Assembly (NCBI GenBank): GCA_950097015.1
Contig: CATNEN010000007.1
Coordinates: 4,154,001 to 4,218,000, forward strand
Length of the DNA stretch: 64,000 nt
From: Macrostomum hystrix
Lineage: Eukaryota > Platyhelminthes > Macrostomidae
Reading direction: 5' to 3'
The translations under genes and the position numbers were made by a program. Below, in pieces: positions 44,801-56,259 of the stretch (positions are counted from its first letter, which is position 1; every line of letters begins with the position of its first letter). The notes beneath the pieces are model-generated. The model made no database searches. It was given only the letters and a program-made list of their open reading frames with translations, and was not told the origin of the DNA.

Positions 44801-46792
44801 GTGTGCTCACTACTGTTTGCTCAGGGGAGTGTGTGCTCACTACTGTTTGCTCAGGGGAGTGTGTGCTCACTACTGTTTGCTCAGGGGAGTGTGTGCTCAC
44901 TACTGTTTGCTCAGGGGAGTGTGTGCTCACTACTGTTTGCTCAGGGGAGTGTGTGCTCACTACTGTTTGCTCAAGGGAGAGTGTGTTGGCTACACTTCAA
45001 TTTTCTGAAAAGTTTAAGTTACTATTTGTGCTGCGTTCTCAAACCCACGCAGCAGCGGTAGCAGCGGCCTCCGTGCCCTTGCCTGGCTGGCGACGTCGCC
45101 GGCGACTCGCCACGAGTCCAGTCTGCGACTCCTAGCGACGAGGGCGGCGGCTGCCGCAGTGCACGACAATCCAGCGGCGGAGGCGGCTCTAGATGGCTTT
45201 GACGGGTTCAGCAGTGTCGTCTACCCGGAGCTGCTGTCACGGCTAGAAGAGGATCGGCATCCTGATCGTCGAGAGGTGGAAGATCAAGACAACGACGGCG
45301 AAGAAGGTGCCGATTCTGAAGACTTTAGAGAGCCGTCGACCTGGCAACTTCGACGCCTAGCCACGTCAGCTCTGACGGCGCTGGCTGCCCGCAGTTCGCG
45401 TCAGCGTCGCCGAATTCGGGCAGCCGGCGGACTCGGCCCGGTGGCACGCGAAGCACTGCTCTTTAGAGCGCGCCGACACCCGGACGAGGGTGTCAGGTCC
45501 ACCGCCGCCTATCAGGTCTGGCGAGTTCGATTGCTTCATCACAATGAGTCAGATTTGACAGATTAGCCATCCATTCATTACAGTCCATTGTCCTGAGCCA
45601 CCTGATGAAATCCGATGGACCGCCTCCGCCGGATTCAACTGCAGTGGCCGGCCGCGGCCTCCAGACCCTGACTGAGCTGCTGCTGCGTCTCAGCGGCCGG
45701 CGTCATCCCCGCCAGCAGTCGGACGAGGCTAGCGCGGTTGAGCCGCCAGCTGCTGCTTTTCAGTCGCGCGTCTGCGAACTACTCGCCCGACTGGCCGCTT
45801 CGACGAACTTCGGCAGCGGAAGCGGTGGAGGCGGAGGCAGCGGCATCCCGGACGCTCTGATCGCGGCCGGTGCCGTCGTCGGCCTCGCTGACTTGGTCTC
45901 CGGCGGAGAGTCGGTGCCATCAGCGGTGCGCGGTCGCGCCTGCGCCGCCCTTGCGCTGCTGTCGCACAATCCGACTGGACGGCGTCAGCTGATCGCGGCA
46001 GCCAGGCGGACGCCGCAGCTGATGCGGCTTGTGCTGGGACGCGGCGAGTTCCCTGATTGCGGTCGCGCTGATCAGCGACTGGCGGACGACTGGGAGGAAC
46101 GGCGGCGACTACTGCCGCGTATTGAGTTAGTTCAAGTATTTCTCGTCCCTTTCCCGGAATGCTTTTTCTTTAGGATTATGCCTTACCTGATGGAAATTTA
46201 CTTTGATTGGAAACATCTTCACTGCCTCTTCTGCCAGTCATCACCATCTGCAATATTTTCTCTCTTTAGAATCACCCACCCCACTCCTCTCTCTAGTCAG
46301 GCATCAACCACCCCACTCCTCTCTCTTGCCAGTCTAAACTACCCCACTCATTCCTAGCCAGGCATCTACCACCCCACTCCTCTCTCTAGCCAGGCATCAA
46401 CCACCCCACTCCTTTATCTAGCCAGACATCACCCACCCCACTCCTCTCTCTCAGCCAGACATCACCCACCCTACTCCTCTCTCTAGCAAGGCGTCACCCG
46501 CCCACTCCTTTCTCTAGCCATGCATCACACAACCCTCTTTGTAATTACTACTACTGTATAACAACGCCAACGAAATTACTCTATCAGGCCGGCGCGAACT
46601 CAGCTGGTGACTCGTCGAGCACCTGGTGGATCCGGCCGTGGCGGCGGCAGTGGCGGCCAACGCGATCGTGAGCGCGAGCCAACTGGCGTCTCCCTGGCTG
46701 CCTCTTCAGCCAACGAGGTCGCGGCGCCGCTGGATGCAACAGAATTGGCGGCAGCTGGAAGCGACAGCGAAGTGGAGACAGACTCCGATTGA
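41881..46792 (+). CDS. Ankyrin and armadillo repeat protein (ANKAR-like), eight exons, 5' end uncertain
   Basis: Scaffold-type protein combining ankyrin and armadillo repeats. Exons: 41881-42824, 42893-43049, 43730-44043, 44126-44302, 44388-44701, 45053-45515, 45584-46125, 46588-46792 (stop). All junctions have GT/AG and agreeing phases. About 1038 residues are visible. The first exon carries two ankyrin repeats (DDSGWAPIHRAAERGLVASV; LTPLLVAAVSGQAAVLWLLARHGA). The rest is alpha-helical ARM-type repeats (e.g. AVMSAIRLLARRNPTAQRSL; LPALVRLLRSDRPAVAELA; RGRACAALALLSHNPTGRR). The acidic Ser-rich tail ends EVETDSD. ANK followed by C-terminal ARM repeats is the ANKAR arrangement, but orthology was not tested. 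The first exon starts at an acceptor (gtcacgcag, or ttttaacag 11 nt earlier), so more 5' exons may exist. A one-base frame break near 42355-42375 must be bridged; it may be an assembly error. Extreme GC richness contrasts with the AT-rich flanks. Confidence 0.8.
43080..43430. repeat. 19-bp minisatellite in intron 2 of the ANKAR-like gene
   Basis: About 13 copies of gtgtacttttatctataaatt-type units, degenerate at the right end. Confidence 0.9.
44790..44985. repeat. 30-bp minisatellite in intron 5 of the ANKAR-like gene
   Basis: Six near-perfect copies of a unit containing gctcaggggagtgtgtgctc and actactgttt. Confidence 0.96.
46270..46540. repeat. Imperfect ~28-bp minisatellite in intron 7 of the ANKAR-like gene
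   Basis: About eight diverged copies of caccccactcctctctctag plus ccaggcat. Confidence 0.88.
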
Positions 46793-47633
46793 AAGATAAT
46801 TGTCTAAATGTGTACAAAATAATAATGTTTTCTTGTACTTGTGGGATCATGAAGTAAAAGGCAAATATTTTTATACATTTTTATCAATTCTACATGACAT
46901 TCACATTCCGAAATGTTCCTGGTCATTCAGCTTTGTCATTTTTTGGCTACTGTCATAACTGGTGATTAGGCCGTCATTGAAAAAGCTACTAGGCGGCAGA
47001 CGAACAGACGGGATGACAAGTGGCACGGAACAGAGGTGGCGGAGAGCGGCACGGAGGGGGGAAGGGGGGAAACGGAGGGTGGCCCCACTTATAACAGCGA
47101 CCGGAGGGGGGAGAGGCGAAGCCGAAAAACACACTGCGCATAATTTATGCGAGTGCGCGGGATTGGCTGGAGTTCTGGCTAAACAAATAAACAGGCAGAC
47201 GCTTAGATGTTCGTGACGCTTACTGCAAGTAAAAATGCAAGAGCATGAGACAAACCTATGAACATGGACCAAAAACCTTTATACAAGTTGGCGTATGGAT
47301 ATTGGCTAAGAGGATAGATTGGTAAAGTATAACTGCTACGTCTAAAATGGACTCATGACAACTAGGGGGATTACTCAACAGGCTGAGAAAAACGAGGGAA
47401 GAGATATTCATTATTACAAAGTTATTTAAGTTAAAAGGAATGCTAAAACGGCCCTTCTGAGGGCTACTTAAGAGGACAACGACTGAAAAAAGGAGAAAAA
47501 GCGATACAATCGGCCTCCTTAACAATTAATAACGTCATAGTCTTGCGTTGAAATCAAGAAATTGAAAACGAGGCATAGTCGTGGCATAGAGAAATGGAAC
47601 TGCAAAGGAAAGCTTAATAAAAGTAGGAATTAG
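46793..47633. other. Unassigned intergenic sequence
   Basis: Contains a short GC-rich plus-strand frame (46962-47216) ending in HTAHNLCECAGLAGVL, which faintly recalls the Cys/His tail of non-LTR polyproteins; too weak to call. The rest is AT-rich. Confidence 0.35.
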
Positions 47634-48454
47634 TGTAACGGTGTAAATACATTATCAGTTTTAGTGTAAATATGTTTCATTTTTTTTGTTGTAAACGATT
47701 TATAAAAATACTCAAAAATCTAAAAATTAAATACGCGCTAAAAACAACAAAATTTAGTTTTACTCTTTACTATATTGAAAGTAGTACTGTATGAATATTT
47801 TTGTTTTAATGAAAACCGTGTAAAGATTATTTTGTTAAAATTCACAATTTAAACAAATGCTAAAAAACTCTTGTATATATAGCCGCAGTTCTTCAGACAG
47901 AAAAATAACCTCGCCGTGCGTGTAAGAGAGTGAGAGAGTGTGTGTGAGTAAAATTGTTGGCCGAAAGTCAAGTCATTGTTGAAGCTTTAAATTGTGTGTT
48001 CGAGATATAAAAGAGTGATTTGAGGAAAAGGAGTCATCTTGTTAGTCATTTGTGAGAAGATACTGAGAGATATACTGAGAACCATACTAAGAACCATACT
48101 AAGAACTATACTGAGAACTATACTAAGAACCATACTAAGAACTATACTGAGAACCATACTAAGAACTATACTCAGATTTATACTAAGAATATTACTAAGA
48201 GGGAACTGTTAAACTCTAATCTCGGGGACGCCCAATCGGCTGGAAAGTATATATAGTGCCTAATTACCGCTCGTGCAACACATACGCTACCATATTGAGG
48301 AGTTAAAACGGCCCATTTGAGGACCGCCAGTCTAAATATCTATTAAATTGAGACAGCAGCAGTAAGATCCGCCCTAGTACAACTTTGGTGGCATTCGTGG
48401 GATATTAAATATTATAGAATAGCCCTGCAACAACTTTGGTAGCAGCGGTGGGAT
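47634..48454 (+). mobile_element. LTR-retrotransposon remnant: 5' LTR plus tRNA-Leu-type primer-binding site
   Basis: TGTAACGG at 47634 is a common LTR start. A TATATATA box lies at about 47872, and the segment ends CTGCAACA shortly before TGGTAGCAGCGGTGGGAT (48437-48454). That 18-mer agrees, with at most one mismatch, with the complement of a tRNA-Leu 3' end. A diverged duplicate (tttggtggcattcgtgggat) lies about 55 bp upstream. No gag or pol follows. Confidence 0.5.
48055..48200. repeat. Short array of actgagaaccatactaagaa units
   Basis: About ten imperfect 11-12-bp units, inside the putative LTR. Confidence 0.85.
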
Positions 48455-49434
48455 AGTTAATTACCACCTGCAACATTAGTGCAAACTGTAAGTTATTTCT
48501 GGAGGATAAATCCGACACGCGGTGTGTGCGCATACATTGTTATTTGATTAAGCGCACGTACAAATTTTCGCTTATATAACTTGGAGTTGCTATTCCTGGT
48601 CTTCTAGAGGTCTGGTCGCAGCAGCAGAAACCAGGTGCCTCGCTTATCTTCCGATAAGGCGCCGCGTGTGAGAGACGAATTTTCAACTTCTTATCTGATT
48701 TGCCAATTGTGTGTGCTATGTTAAAGATATTTTCATAAAATTGGAAGCCTAGTTGCAGCTGCAGACAGCCGCACCGTGCATGCTTTCTTCAAGTCAAAAG
48801 TGAAGTCAATAGTGGGTCCATCTCAATTTTTCTGTGGCGGATATGGTGGTAAGTTGAGAAATATATAAAAGAATACCATTTTTGCATACCTTGCATTTTT
48901 AACGAAGGTCTTTCGGAAAGCAATAGAAGTGAGTACCACAAATACTAACAAAGGGCATTCGTTTTTTATTGGCGAAGGCACCTAGCCTGTGGGGTGGGCA
49001 GCACGATCAGCTAAAGGGTTCGTTCACACTGCCATCAAGTAACTCAGTGTTGCTGTGCATTTATTTATTGTTCAAATGAATGGTAATTATTAAAATAATG
49101 TACAATCGCATGTTCCATTCTCCTTTGATGGCAATGTGAACGAGCCTTAGGAGGGGTAGAAATTGGCACCGAGGGTCAGGGAAGCATGCCTAGCGAGACG
49201 AACCGACAGCCAATCAGAGGGCGGTGAGGAGAGAGAGAAACCATAGGGCGCAGTGAATTTACATCGGGCAATGCCACAGTGCCACATAAGATAAGCAGAT
49301 GGATGTACAGAAAAGCTGAATGGCATAGATTTCACTGCAAAATAATTAGTTGAATAGCACTTAGCAGCTCCACCAAGTCTGCATCACTGAAAGTTAGACT
49401 AATTCACCTCGAACTGCGACAGAGCTGCCAGCCG
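48455..49434. other. Intergenic, upstream of the GT92 gene
   Basis: Unique sequence; expected to hold the GT92 promoter or trans-splice region. No TATA element or other gene recognised. Confidence 0.4.
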
Positions 49435-51565
49435 ATGCGTCAGTTCTTACGACCGGCACAATTTGCGGCCCTCGCTGGCTCGCTGATGCTGCTGCTGCTG
49501 CTGTTAACAATGACAAAGTTGACTGACCTGATTTCAAAGTCTTCGCGCTTCACGATACAGCAGCAAAATGTCGATATCTTCGAGAGAATCGTTCAGCAGC
49601 TCAGGCCGGATCAGACCGACCTGGCGGAGCTGGGGCAGCACGTTTTCAGCGCGTACTTCGATACCAGATCCACACTGGGCAACAGGAAGTATGTGCGCAT
49701 CATCTCAGTGCTGGATACGAAAGCCTATGAGAGCGAATTCATCTGCCAGTTTCTAAATGAGTCTGGCAGCTTGTCATTCAGCTCCATGGCCAGAAAGTCA
49801 GCCATCGGATCCGGAATGGGGCACAACAGGCACTACTACAAGGAGTTCGTGCTCTCCTGCCCAATCGCCAATGATACTAGCTTGGCAGCGTTTGTTTTCC
49901 TTCAGACTGGAGACGCCGCAATGAGGTCGCAGGTGGTGCGAGTGCGGCATAACCCGCTGTCTCTGAGCCAAACACCGGCCACCAAGCAGACGGTTATCAA
50001 CTGCGTGTCTGTAACCTTCGGACGGCCGAGCGAGCTTCGGCTGATCGAGTGGCTGGAAACTCAGAGGCTGCTCAAGATGGACAAAGTGGAGCTGCACTTC
50101 AGCCAACTGAAGAACATTGTGTTCGAAGCGGTGGCCCAGGCATACAGCTCTGAAGGATTTTTGAATGTTCGACGAATAGCCTGTCCGTTCTGCGAGCCAA
50201 GCAACCCGTGGCTCGAGCTGCTGCTTATGTCTCCAGCCATTAACCAGTGCTTCTACGAGGTAAGCCTGTGTAATGACCAGTAGTCCAACTGGTCTTATTG
50301 TCAATATTTAATGTTCATCAAGGGTGCCATAATTTCAAGACAGCATTGTGTTGTATTAGATGCTAAATGCTTGGATGTGCTAAACTTCAGAGACTCTAGA
50401 GCTGTTGAGATCTATGCTTCCAACTTATTTATCGCTTTAACAGTAGAACTACCAAGGGGGTTTTGATGCACCTGAACGGAGCAAATCAAGCATACGAAAC
50501 TCAAGAACACGGGCCAACTTTTTGTTGCGCATTTTCTGAAATAAGAATCACGTCGCCAGCTGTTCAGACCGTCGAGATATTCAATAGTTCCGGTCAGATT
50601 TTTCCCATAAGCGCTAGTGTATTTCAAACACCCCGATGTACGAATTAGCACTGCCCCTCAGTGCTGGCTTGCCAGGCCTTCAAAATTGATCAGCATGTCA
50701 CCCGAATGTGCCTGCATTATCTCCGCCTTCGGTGGTCACCTACCTTTATCTAGACGGCCTTGCTGGACCTTCAAGGGCTACAACAGGTGGAAATAGGCCA
50801 CGAATGATGCGAATTTCTCCAAGTTTACTGATCAAGCCTAAATATTAGGCGCAGCTCAACTGCAATGCACCATCGCCTAGTCTGTCAACCAATCAGACAC
50901 CACCAACGCTGGTAGCATTCGGGCGCTGCCCAAAAAAGTTTTTTTTAAAGCGTTTCGATACGGGCAGCAAAATGGCTTGGTAGTACTACTGTTAAGGACA
51001 GATTTAGTAAGTTGCTAAATTTGCAAAAACTTAATTCCAGAATCTCGGTGGCTATGAGTTCACGGCTGTGTTTGACTTGGACGAGATCATCGTGCCGCAG
51101 CAGCATGCGGACTATCCAAGTCTGCTGAATGCTCTGAGCCAGGCGGCAAGCGCCAACTCGTATGCGTTCCATAACTGGTACCACTTCAGCGAGCTGGGCG
51201 AGAACGCCTCCGTGGACGCGCGAATGTACATGCTGCGGCATCCATATAAGGTTAAGGACATCAGCCCACCTGGATACTCCATAAAGTCAATTCACCGCAG
51301 CTGCTGTGTGGTGGCCCTGCACAATCACTACAGCTGGGAAGACGCCCCGAATCCCGATACGCGAAACGCGCGGCACGATGTTGACCCCAATTTGGGGCTG
51401 AACGAGCATTTCAAGTCCTGCCACTTCGGTCCTGACCAGTGCAGCAAAATGACAAAGCGGGAGGACCGCAAGGACGGCTCCAGGCTCAACAAGTTGATGA
51501 CAAACGAGCTCACCGCGGCATTTCGAAGCAAGGTAAATCTGATTGTCAGCGTCACGGGTCACTAA
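49435..51565 (+). CDS. Glycosyltransferase family 92 (DUF23) type II membrane enzyme, two exons
   Basis: Golgi-type glycosyltransferase; characterised GT92 members (e.g. nematode GALT-1) add galactose to N-glycan core fucose. Exon 1 is 49435-50259 (275 codons, GAG|GTAAGC) and exon 2 is 51041-51565 (ttccag|AAT), both phase 0, giving 449 residues. A signal-anchor helix (FAALAGSLMLLLLLLTM, residues 10-26) follows a short basic N-terminus. The luminal part has RLIEWLETQRLLKMDKVELH, the CPFC region, and then exon 2 opens with YEFTAVFDLDEIIVP, the family's D-x-DE-x-I-x-P metal/nucleotide-sugar motif. The C-terminal NEHFKSCHFGPDQC resembles the conserved H-Y-R-x-C block. An alternative donor AAG|GTAAAT at 51532 could lead to another exon, so the last 11 residues are uncertain. 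The start is the first ATG before the signal anchor. Acceptor substrate cannot be predicted. Confidence 0.87.
50805..50995 (+). repeat. Dispersed repeat family R2, copy 2, in the GT92 intron
   Basis: Matches 36190-36432 (gcctagtctgtcaaccaatc, gcaaaatggcttggtagtac). It ends about 45 bp before the exon 2 acceptor at 51040. Confidence 0.85.
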
Positions 51566-52101
51566 GGCAGTAGTGCTGATCCTAGCAATTGGCTATTGAA
51601 GCTGTGGACATTGGTTTTTACTGAACTTATACTGCAAGTCAGCATTGTTAAAGTTCATTATGTTTTGTAACTATATTGCTGCTGTTGTATATCTTGTTAA
51701 TTACTACTGTCCTATTCCAATATTTAATATATGGCAAAAATGTATACTGGAATCGTATTTCGCACAATTTAATGACTTGTTCGTGATTGTAATTTAATCC
51801 AAAATGTTAGTTCTTAAAATAGGCAAGTCTGGCGCAAAATCCTATAAGTATCCAAGCCATTTGAACCCGATTATAGAAGTGAGCGACTCGGGTCACAGGA
51901 GTGGAATCCCTGCTTTGATTAAAAATCTGAGTTGCAGACTCACCAGAATTCAAATTAGAGCACGAGCAGAGAATATGGCAAACTCTTGCTATGCTGAGCA
52001 CGAGTCATGCTGTCCAGCCAGTGTCAGCACCTGTGTTTTTGCTGCTAAAAATGAAGTCAATATTCAGCTTTACATGCTATCCGTGTTTAGCGAGTGGATG
52101 A
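51566..52101. other. Downstream flank of GT92
   Basis: AT-rich to 51800, then an open frame (51804-52217) of uncertain meaning. No domain recognised. Confidence 0.4.
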
Positions 52102-53124
52102 GTGGCAGAAGTAGCTGGTGGTGGCGGCAAGGAGCTCGAAGCGAGCAGTATCATCCTGGTGGACCAGAACGCCTACCCTGCGTCTGTGCTGGTCCTCCTG
52201 GACAATCTCCTCGATAGGGATATGATCCCTCACAGCACGCATGGTAGGTGTGGCCCTGCTACACCAAGAAGGGATGCTTGCAGATGGTGTTCCGGCTTCT
52301 GCACGGCAGTGGCTTCAGTAACTCGGACTACAGAGATTACAGAGGACAGCAGGAGCCGCACCGAAGTGGGCTGTCAAGCTCCCGAGGGAGCTGAAATGAA
52401 CTGCCCGTACATGACCCATCCGGCTGCGACCTCGGACAACTTGAAATGGCAAAACGATAACCGAACCTTCGGCAGGGTCGAGTTTGTGAGCCTCACCTTG
52501 CCAGACAGCCGGCGGTTGATTGATGAGAAGAATGGCGTGTGTGTAAGTTACGGTTATTTCGAACGCGGTGTTTGCCTGTATTCAGCAGAGGAGTGGGCAA
52601 ACATGCCGGTTGACACCTGCACCACGATCGTTGCTGGAAAGTCTGATAATGCAAGTGACTCATTGTTGTCACTATTGTTACCGGAAGTATTTAATTATGT
52701 TAGCCTGGAATACCTCCTCCATACCTCCTCCATACCTCCTCCATACCTCCTCCATACCTCCTCCATACCTCCTCCATACCTCCTCCATACCTCCTCCATA
52801 CCTCCTCCATACCTCCTCCATACCTCCTCCATACCTCCTCCATACCTCCTCCATACCTCCTCCATACCTCCTCCATACCTCCTCCATACCTCCTCCATAC
52901 CTCCTCCATACCTCCTCCATACCTCCTCCATTATTGATCGCATCAAATTAGCCTGTGGAGGCAACCTGGTTAGCGGCTGTCCTTTTGTTTATACAAACGG
53001 ATGGGCAAAAGACATGCTAAACTGTGAAAAATCAATTACCATAGGATCTTTTAGAGAAGCCGATAAACTCAACTCGACAGAGGCAGCTTGCGTGCTCATC
53101 AGAGCCTACGGAACAGAATGCTGA
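52102..53124 (+). CDS. Uncertain cysteine-containing ORF split by an 11-bp minisatellite
   Basis: A 340-codon frame (first codon not ATG). Non-repetitive parts are Cys-bearing and read like a secreted domain (e.g. CVSYGYFERGVCLYSAEEW; GGNLVSGCPFVYTNGWAKD; STEAACVLIRAYGTEC), but match nothing I recognise. About 20 copies of the 11-bp unit ctcctccatac (52705-52930) sit in the middle and preserve the frame because 11 x 3 keeps all frames open. It could be two exons with the array in an intron, or non-coding. Confidence 0.3.
   Translation: MAEVAGGGGKELEASSIILVDQNAYPASVLVLLDNLLDRDMIPHSTHGRCGPATPRRDACRWCSGFCTAVASVTRTTEITEDSRSRTEVGCQAPEGAEMNCPYMTHPAATSDNLKWQNDNRTFGRVEFVSLTLPDSRRLIDEKNGVCVSYGYFERGVCLYSAEEWANMPVDTCTTIVAGKSDNASDSLLSLLLPEVFNYVSLEYLLHTSSIPPPYLLHTSSIPPPYLLHTSSIPPPYLLHTSSIPPPYLLHTSSIPPPYLLHTSSIPPPYLLHTSSIIDRIKLACGGNLVSGCPFVYTNGWAKDMLNCEKSITIGSFREADKLNSTEAACVLIRAYGTEC
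52705..52930. repeat. 11-bp minisatellite (ctcctccatac)
   Basis: About 20 perfect tandem copies. The near absence of variation indicates a recent expansion. Confidence 0.97.
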
Positions 53125-53394
53125 GCTACTATCATAGCTCGCATGTCATGATCTCGCTGACTTTTCATGATACGAAGGCAGTTTTTACCTAACCCTAAGC
53201 CTCGTTTCTAAGAAATAGACGGAATAGCATCATCGGCGACCACTGTAAGCGGCATTTATCTGCACCAGCCGCATATCATAGCATCGCATTCATCCATTGT
53301 TGCACATTGTATTATCTGACCCTTAATCCTGTGCCTCTGGGAAAACAGACTTACATTGGTTTGTGCCTGCAATAATCCTCTCAGTTCACTGGCA

Positions 53395-54148
53395 GTCAGG
53401 TATTTGAAAAATTGAAATTGACGCCTCAGTAAAAGGAGAGATCGAGTCTATTGAAAAGTCGCCTAGAAACTCGAGCCGCATGTCAGAGTTGCGGCATCTC
53501 AGTGGGACATACCCCAACGGAACCAAAGGTGTGCAGGACGTCTCATTCACAGTCGCCACTGGCGAGATATTTGGGCTGCTCTGGGCGGGAAAGAGCACCG
53601 GCCGTACTGACGGTCATTATTGGTCACATCAGAGCAACTAGTGGTCACTGCGAAATTAGAGCTGACAATAACTGGAAGACCGTGTTCAGGCCGCCCGGTC
53701 AGGCTACATCGGCTTCTGTCCGCAGTACGATCCCCTGTACGCAGATCTCACCGGCAAGGAACACCTGGAGTTCTATGCATCGATCCTGGGCGTGTCCAAG
53801 TTGGACGCCGAAGAGCAGATTGACCTATTAGAAGGCTTGGAGCTGGAGAAGCACAAGAGCAAGACCACCAGACAGTTGTCTTGCGGCAATAAACGCCGAC
53901 TGTCGCTAGCCACGTCTCTCTTAGGCAATCCTCGATCACTCAACTGGCATGGACCAGGAAGGCGAGGAATCTCTATGGCAGGCTATCAGATCGGTTGCTG
54001 GGAAAAATTGCTCTATCATTCTGGACACGCAAAGCTAGGAGGGGGCGGAGGTTCTAGCTACCAGGATTGGCACCATGCCAGGATTGGCACCATGAGCCAA
54101 GGATTCCTCATCGGACTTGGCACTGTGCAGCAGCTAAAGAAGGAGTGA
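53395..54148 (+). pseudogene. ABCA-subfamily transporter fragment B (second NBD)
   Basis: Reads TYPNGTKGVQDVSFTVATGE then IFGLLWAGKST, a Walker A region with residues deleted from the usual GxNGAGKST. In other frames it continues IGFCPQYDPLYADLTG (about 53710; Q-loop), EHLEFYASILGVSKLDAEEQ, RQLSCGNKRRLSLATSLLGN (signature, about 53870), then loses the Walker B LDEP, and resumes with SLWQAIRSVAGKNCSIILDT and IGTVQQLKKE-like C-terminal sequence after a small direct duplication (attggcaccatg twice, about 54065-54090). Several frameshifts and a deleted Walker B make it non-functional. With fragment A (38460-39897) it could be the second half of one decayed ABCA gene. Confidence 0.82.
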
Positions 54149-55577
54149 GTTTTGCCGAGTATTTATTGCTTAAAGCTATTTATTACTTAAAGGCTTTAAT
54201 TATATATGAACATTAGCTAAATCAGTTATGGCTGCACTTCTCGATCAGACGAATAACTATTTTTCGAACTACCGAGCACTTATTGATCTGATACTGTACT
54301 TGATTTAACCCTTTAAAAGCATCTTGGCCGATCAATAACTCCTTAGCTCAAAGGAGTTATTGACCGCGGCCTCTCTAACAGTAATCTAAAAGTTTCACAA
54401 ATGTCTTTGCAATGGTGGTTATTGTTCGTTGCTTCAAGTCATAATATTTCGTACGTGTAACGTGTGTCATTAAAAAGAAGTAGCTCGTAGTATTTTCGCA
54501 TTCATATCGAGAATTGTGATTGCATGCTATAGAAATCTTCAGCGACTATGCCAATCGTTTGGTTACAATGATATGGAGCAGATGGAGATTAGCCAGTTAA
54601 GAAGTATAGAAGAGCAGAAATGAAACTCTTGGATATATGTATAAAATGTATATTTATTTATACTTATATTGAAACATTTATTTTTACATCTATACATGTG
54701 TTTATTTACTCATATGTATATATACATCCTTTTACTATATAGTTTTCTCATTATACGATTTTATGAGCTATTATATGAAGTCAACTGCGTAAGAACGCGT
54801 TAAAAGCACACGAAATGCAGCAAAGTAAAAATCGTCTTTTTTAGGCATATTTTACTTATAAAATTTGTTTTTTATTAGCGAAACACGGTACTCGATCATT
54901 TTTGTACGTGCCTTGAGTATATACGCTCGTAAAAACACGCAAATCAATATGAATGCACTTTTACGCAACTCGAATACCGGTGTACAAGCGTTCAAACAAA
55001 AAGTACAAACAATAATCTGAAAATATTTTTAGACCTTACTGGCATGCAATTAATATAGGTAAAAATAGTTTTAAAACATTCAAGTCATAAAATAAAAGCA
55101 CGAAAGTCTCGAAGCTTTGAATTCGCCATGCCCATTGTGAACGCGAAAGACGCGAACCCTCACGAACTACGAACTGGGAAAAATGCTCTGTCATGCCTCA
55201 GTGAGCTGGGAGATTCAGTTTAAACTGAAGTTGAGTAGCATCATCAAGGAGATCGTTCTTACTAATCAATCAGCAGAAAAAACCCGATCGGAAATTATTG
55301 AAGACGATTTGAAAATGTGAGTTATATGTATGTCACTTCTACTGGGTCCTCATCGAATCGTTTCGGGATAAATTGTGTGAAAATAATTAAGTAGAGTATT
55401 ATTTAGTGTTAATTTTGACATTGCCGTGACCTGTAAATTCAGAAACAGTATACATTGAGCAAGTGTTTTATTTAGATGAAATGTAATATAAAATATATAA
55501 CTTAAGTAAACTTGTTAATATTTAGATTAAAACAGGCAGAACTTCAATACTCGCATTTTATTGCCTAAAATAGAAAA
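54149..55577. other. AT-rich intergenic sequence
   Basis: AT-rich unique DNA; nothing recognised. Confidence 0.45.
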
Positions 55578-55915
55578 TTGGAGACTGCCGCACCACCTGA
55601 GTCCAGTGTGGTCCTACGTCCGTTTCTTCACCCGGAGCTGTCAGCCGAATGTTTCAGCGAAGTAGCGACAACATCCGCTAAGACGGGCCACTGTCCTGGC
55701 TGCGAGCTGCTGCTGATGAGCCGCAGCTGCCGGCTGAGTGTTCGGGCATTTCGAGTCGCTGCCACAGCTCGGGAGGCTCACGTCGCCGTTGACGGAGGCC
55801 GCGCCCGCGTTGCTTGTTTGCGGACGGGCCCGGATGACGAATCTTCAGTGCTCGACGGAGGCTGGCGCTGGTTTTATCACGTGACAACCGAACCCTGCCG
55901 AGAAGTGCGAGTCCG
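55578..55915 (+). CDS. Candidate exon of an unknown gene
   Basis: A GC-rich island in AT-rich DNA, open for about 113 codons and ending at a plausible donor CGA|GTAAGC (55917). The translation (e.g. HCPGCELLLMSRSCRLSVRA; SVLDGGWRWFYHVTTEPC) has protein-like composition with CxxC-spaced cysteines but no family I recognise. The left boundary is undefined. Confidence 0.35.
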
Positions 55916-56052
55916 AGTAAGCAAGGGCCAATACACTCACATGCGAGCACATAATATATAGTATTACACTCTGAAGGGCTTCAGACACTGCAACATTTTT
56001 GGTGGCTGTAGACCCGCAGCCAGCGAGAGGTGATTCTGCTCATTCCACTGAC

Positions 56053-56143
56053 TCCTAAGCACACACGCACACAGGGGAGTGCTTCTGCCCTGACTTCTCT
56101 CATTGTCACGCAGTGTACAATCTCACTGTACCTTGGCTTGGGG
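56053..56143 (+). repeat. Dispersed repeat family R1, copy 3
   Basis: Aligns with 13128-13213 and with the reverse complement of 4046-4127; landmarks cacacaggggagtgcttctg, ccctgac and ctcactgtaccttgg. Confidence 0.62.
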
Positions 56144-56259
56144 GTTGGCCCTGCTGAGCGTGAGTCTTGCACAACGACTTTCCCAAGCCTTCAAGACAAG
56201 GCTGCGCTTCAAACTAATACGACCTTGCCGCGGATTCGAACTTAGAGACCTTCGTGAGT

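Noticed and set aside
46962-47216. C-terminal tail of a non-LTR polyprotein
   Set aside because: Only a faint Cys/His resemblance (HTAHNLCECAGL); no reverse transcriptase nearby.
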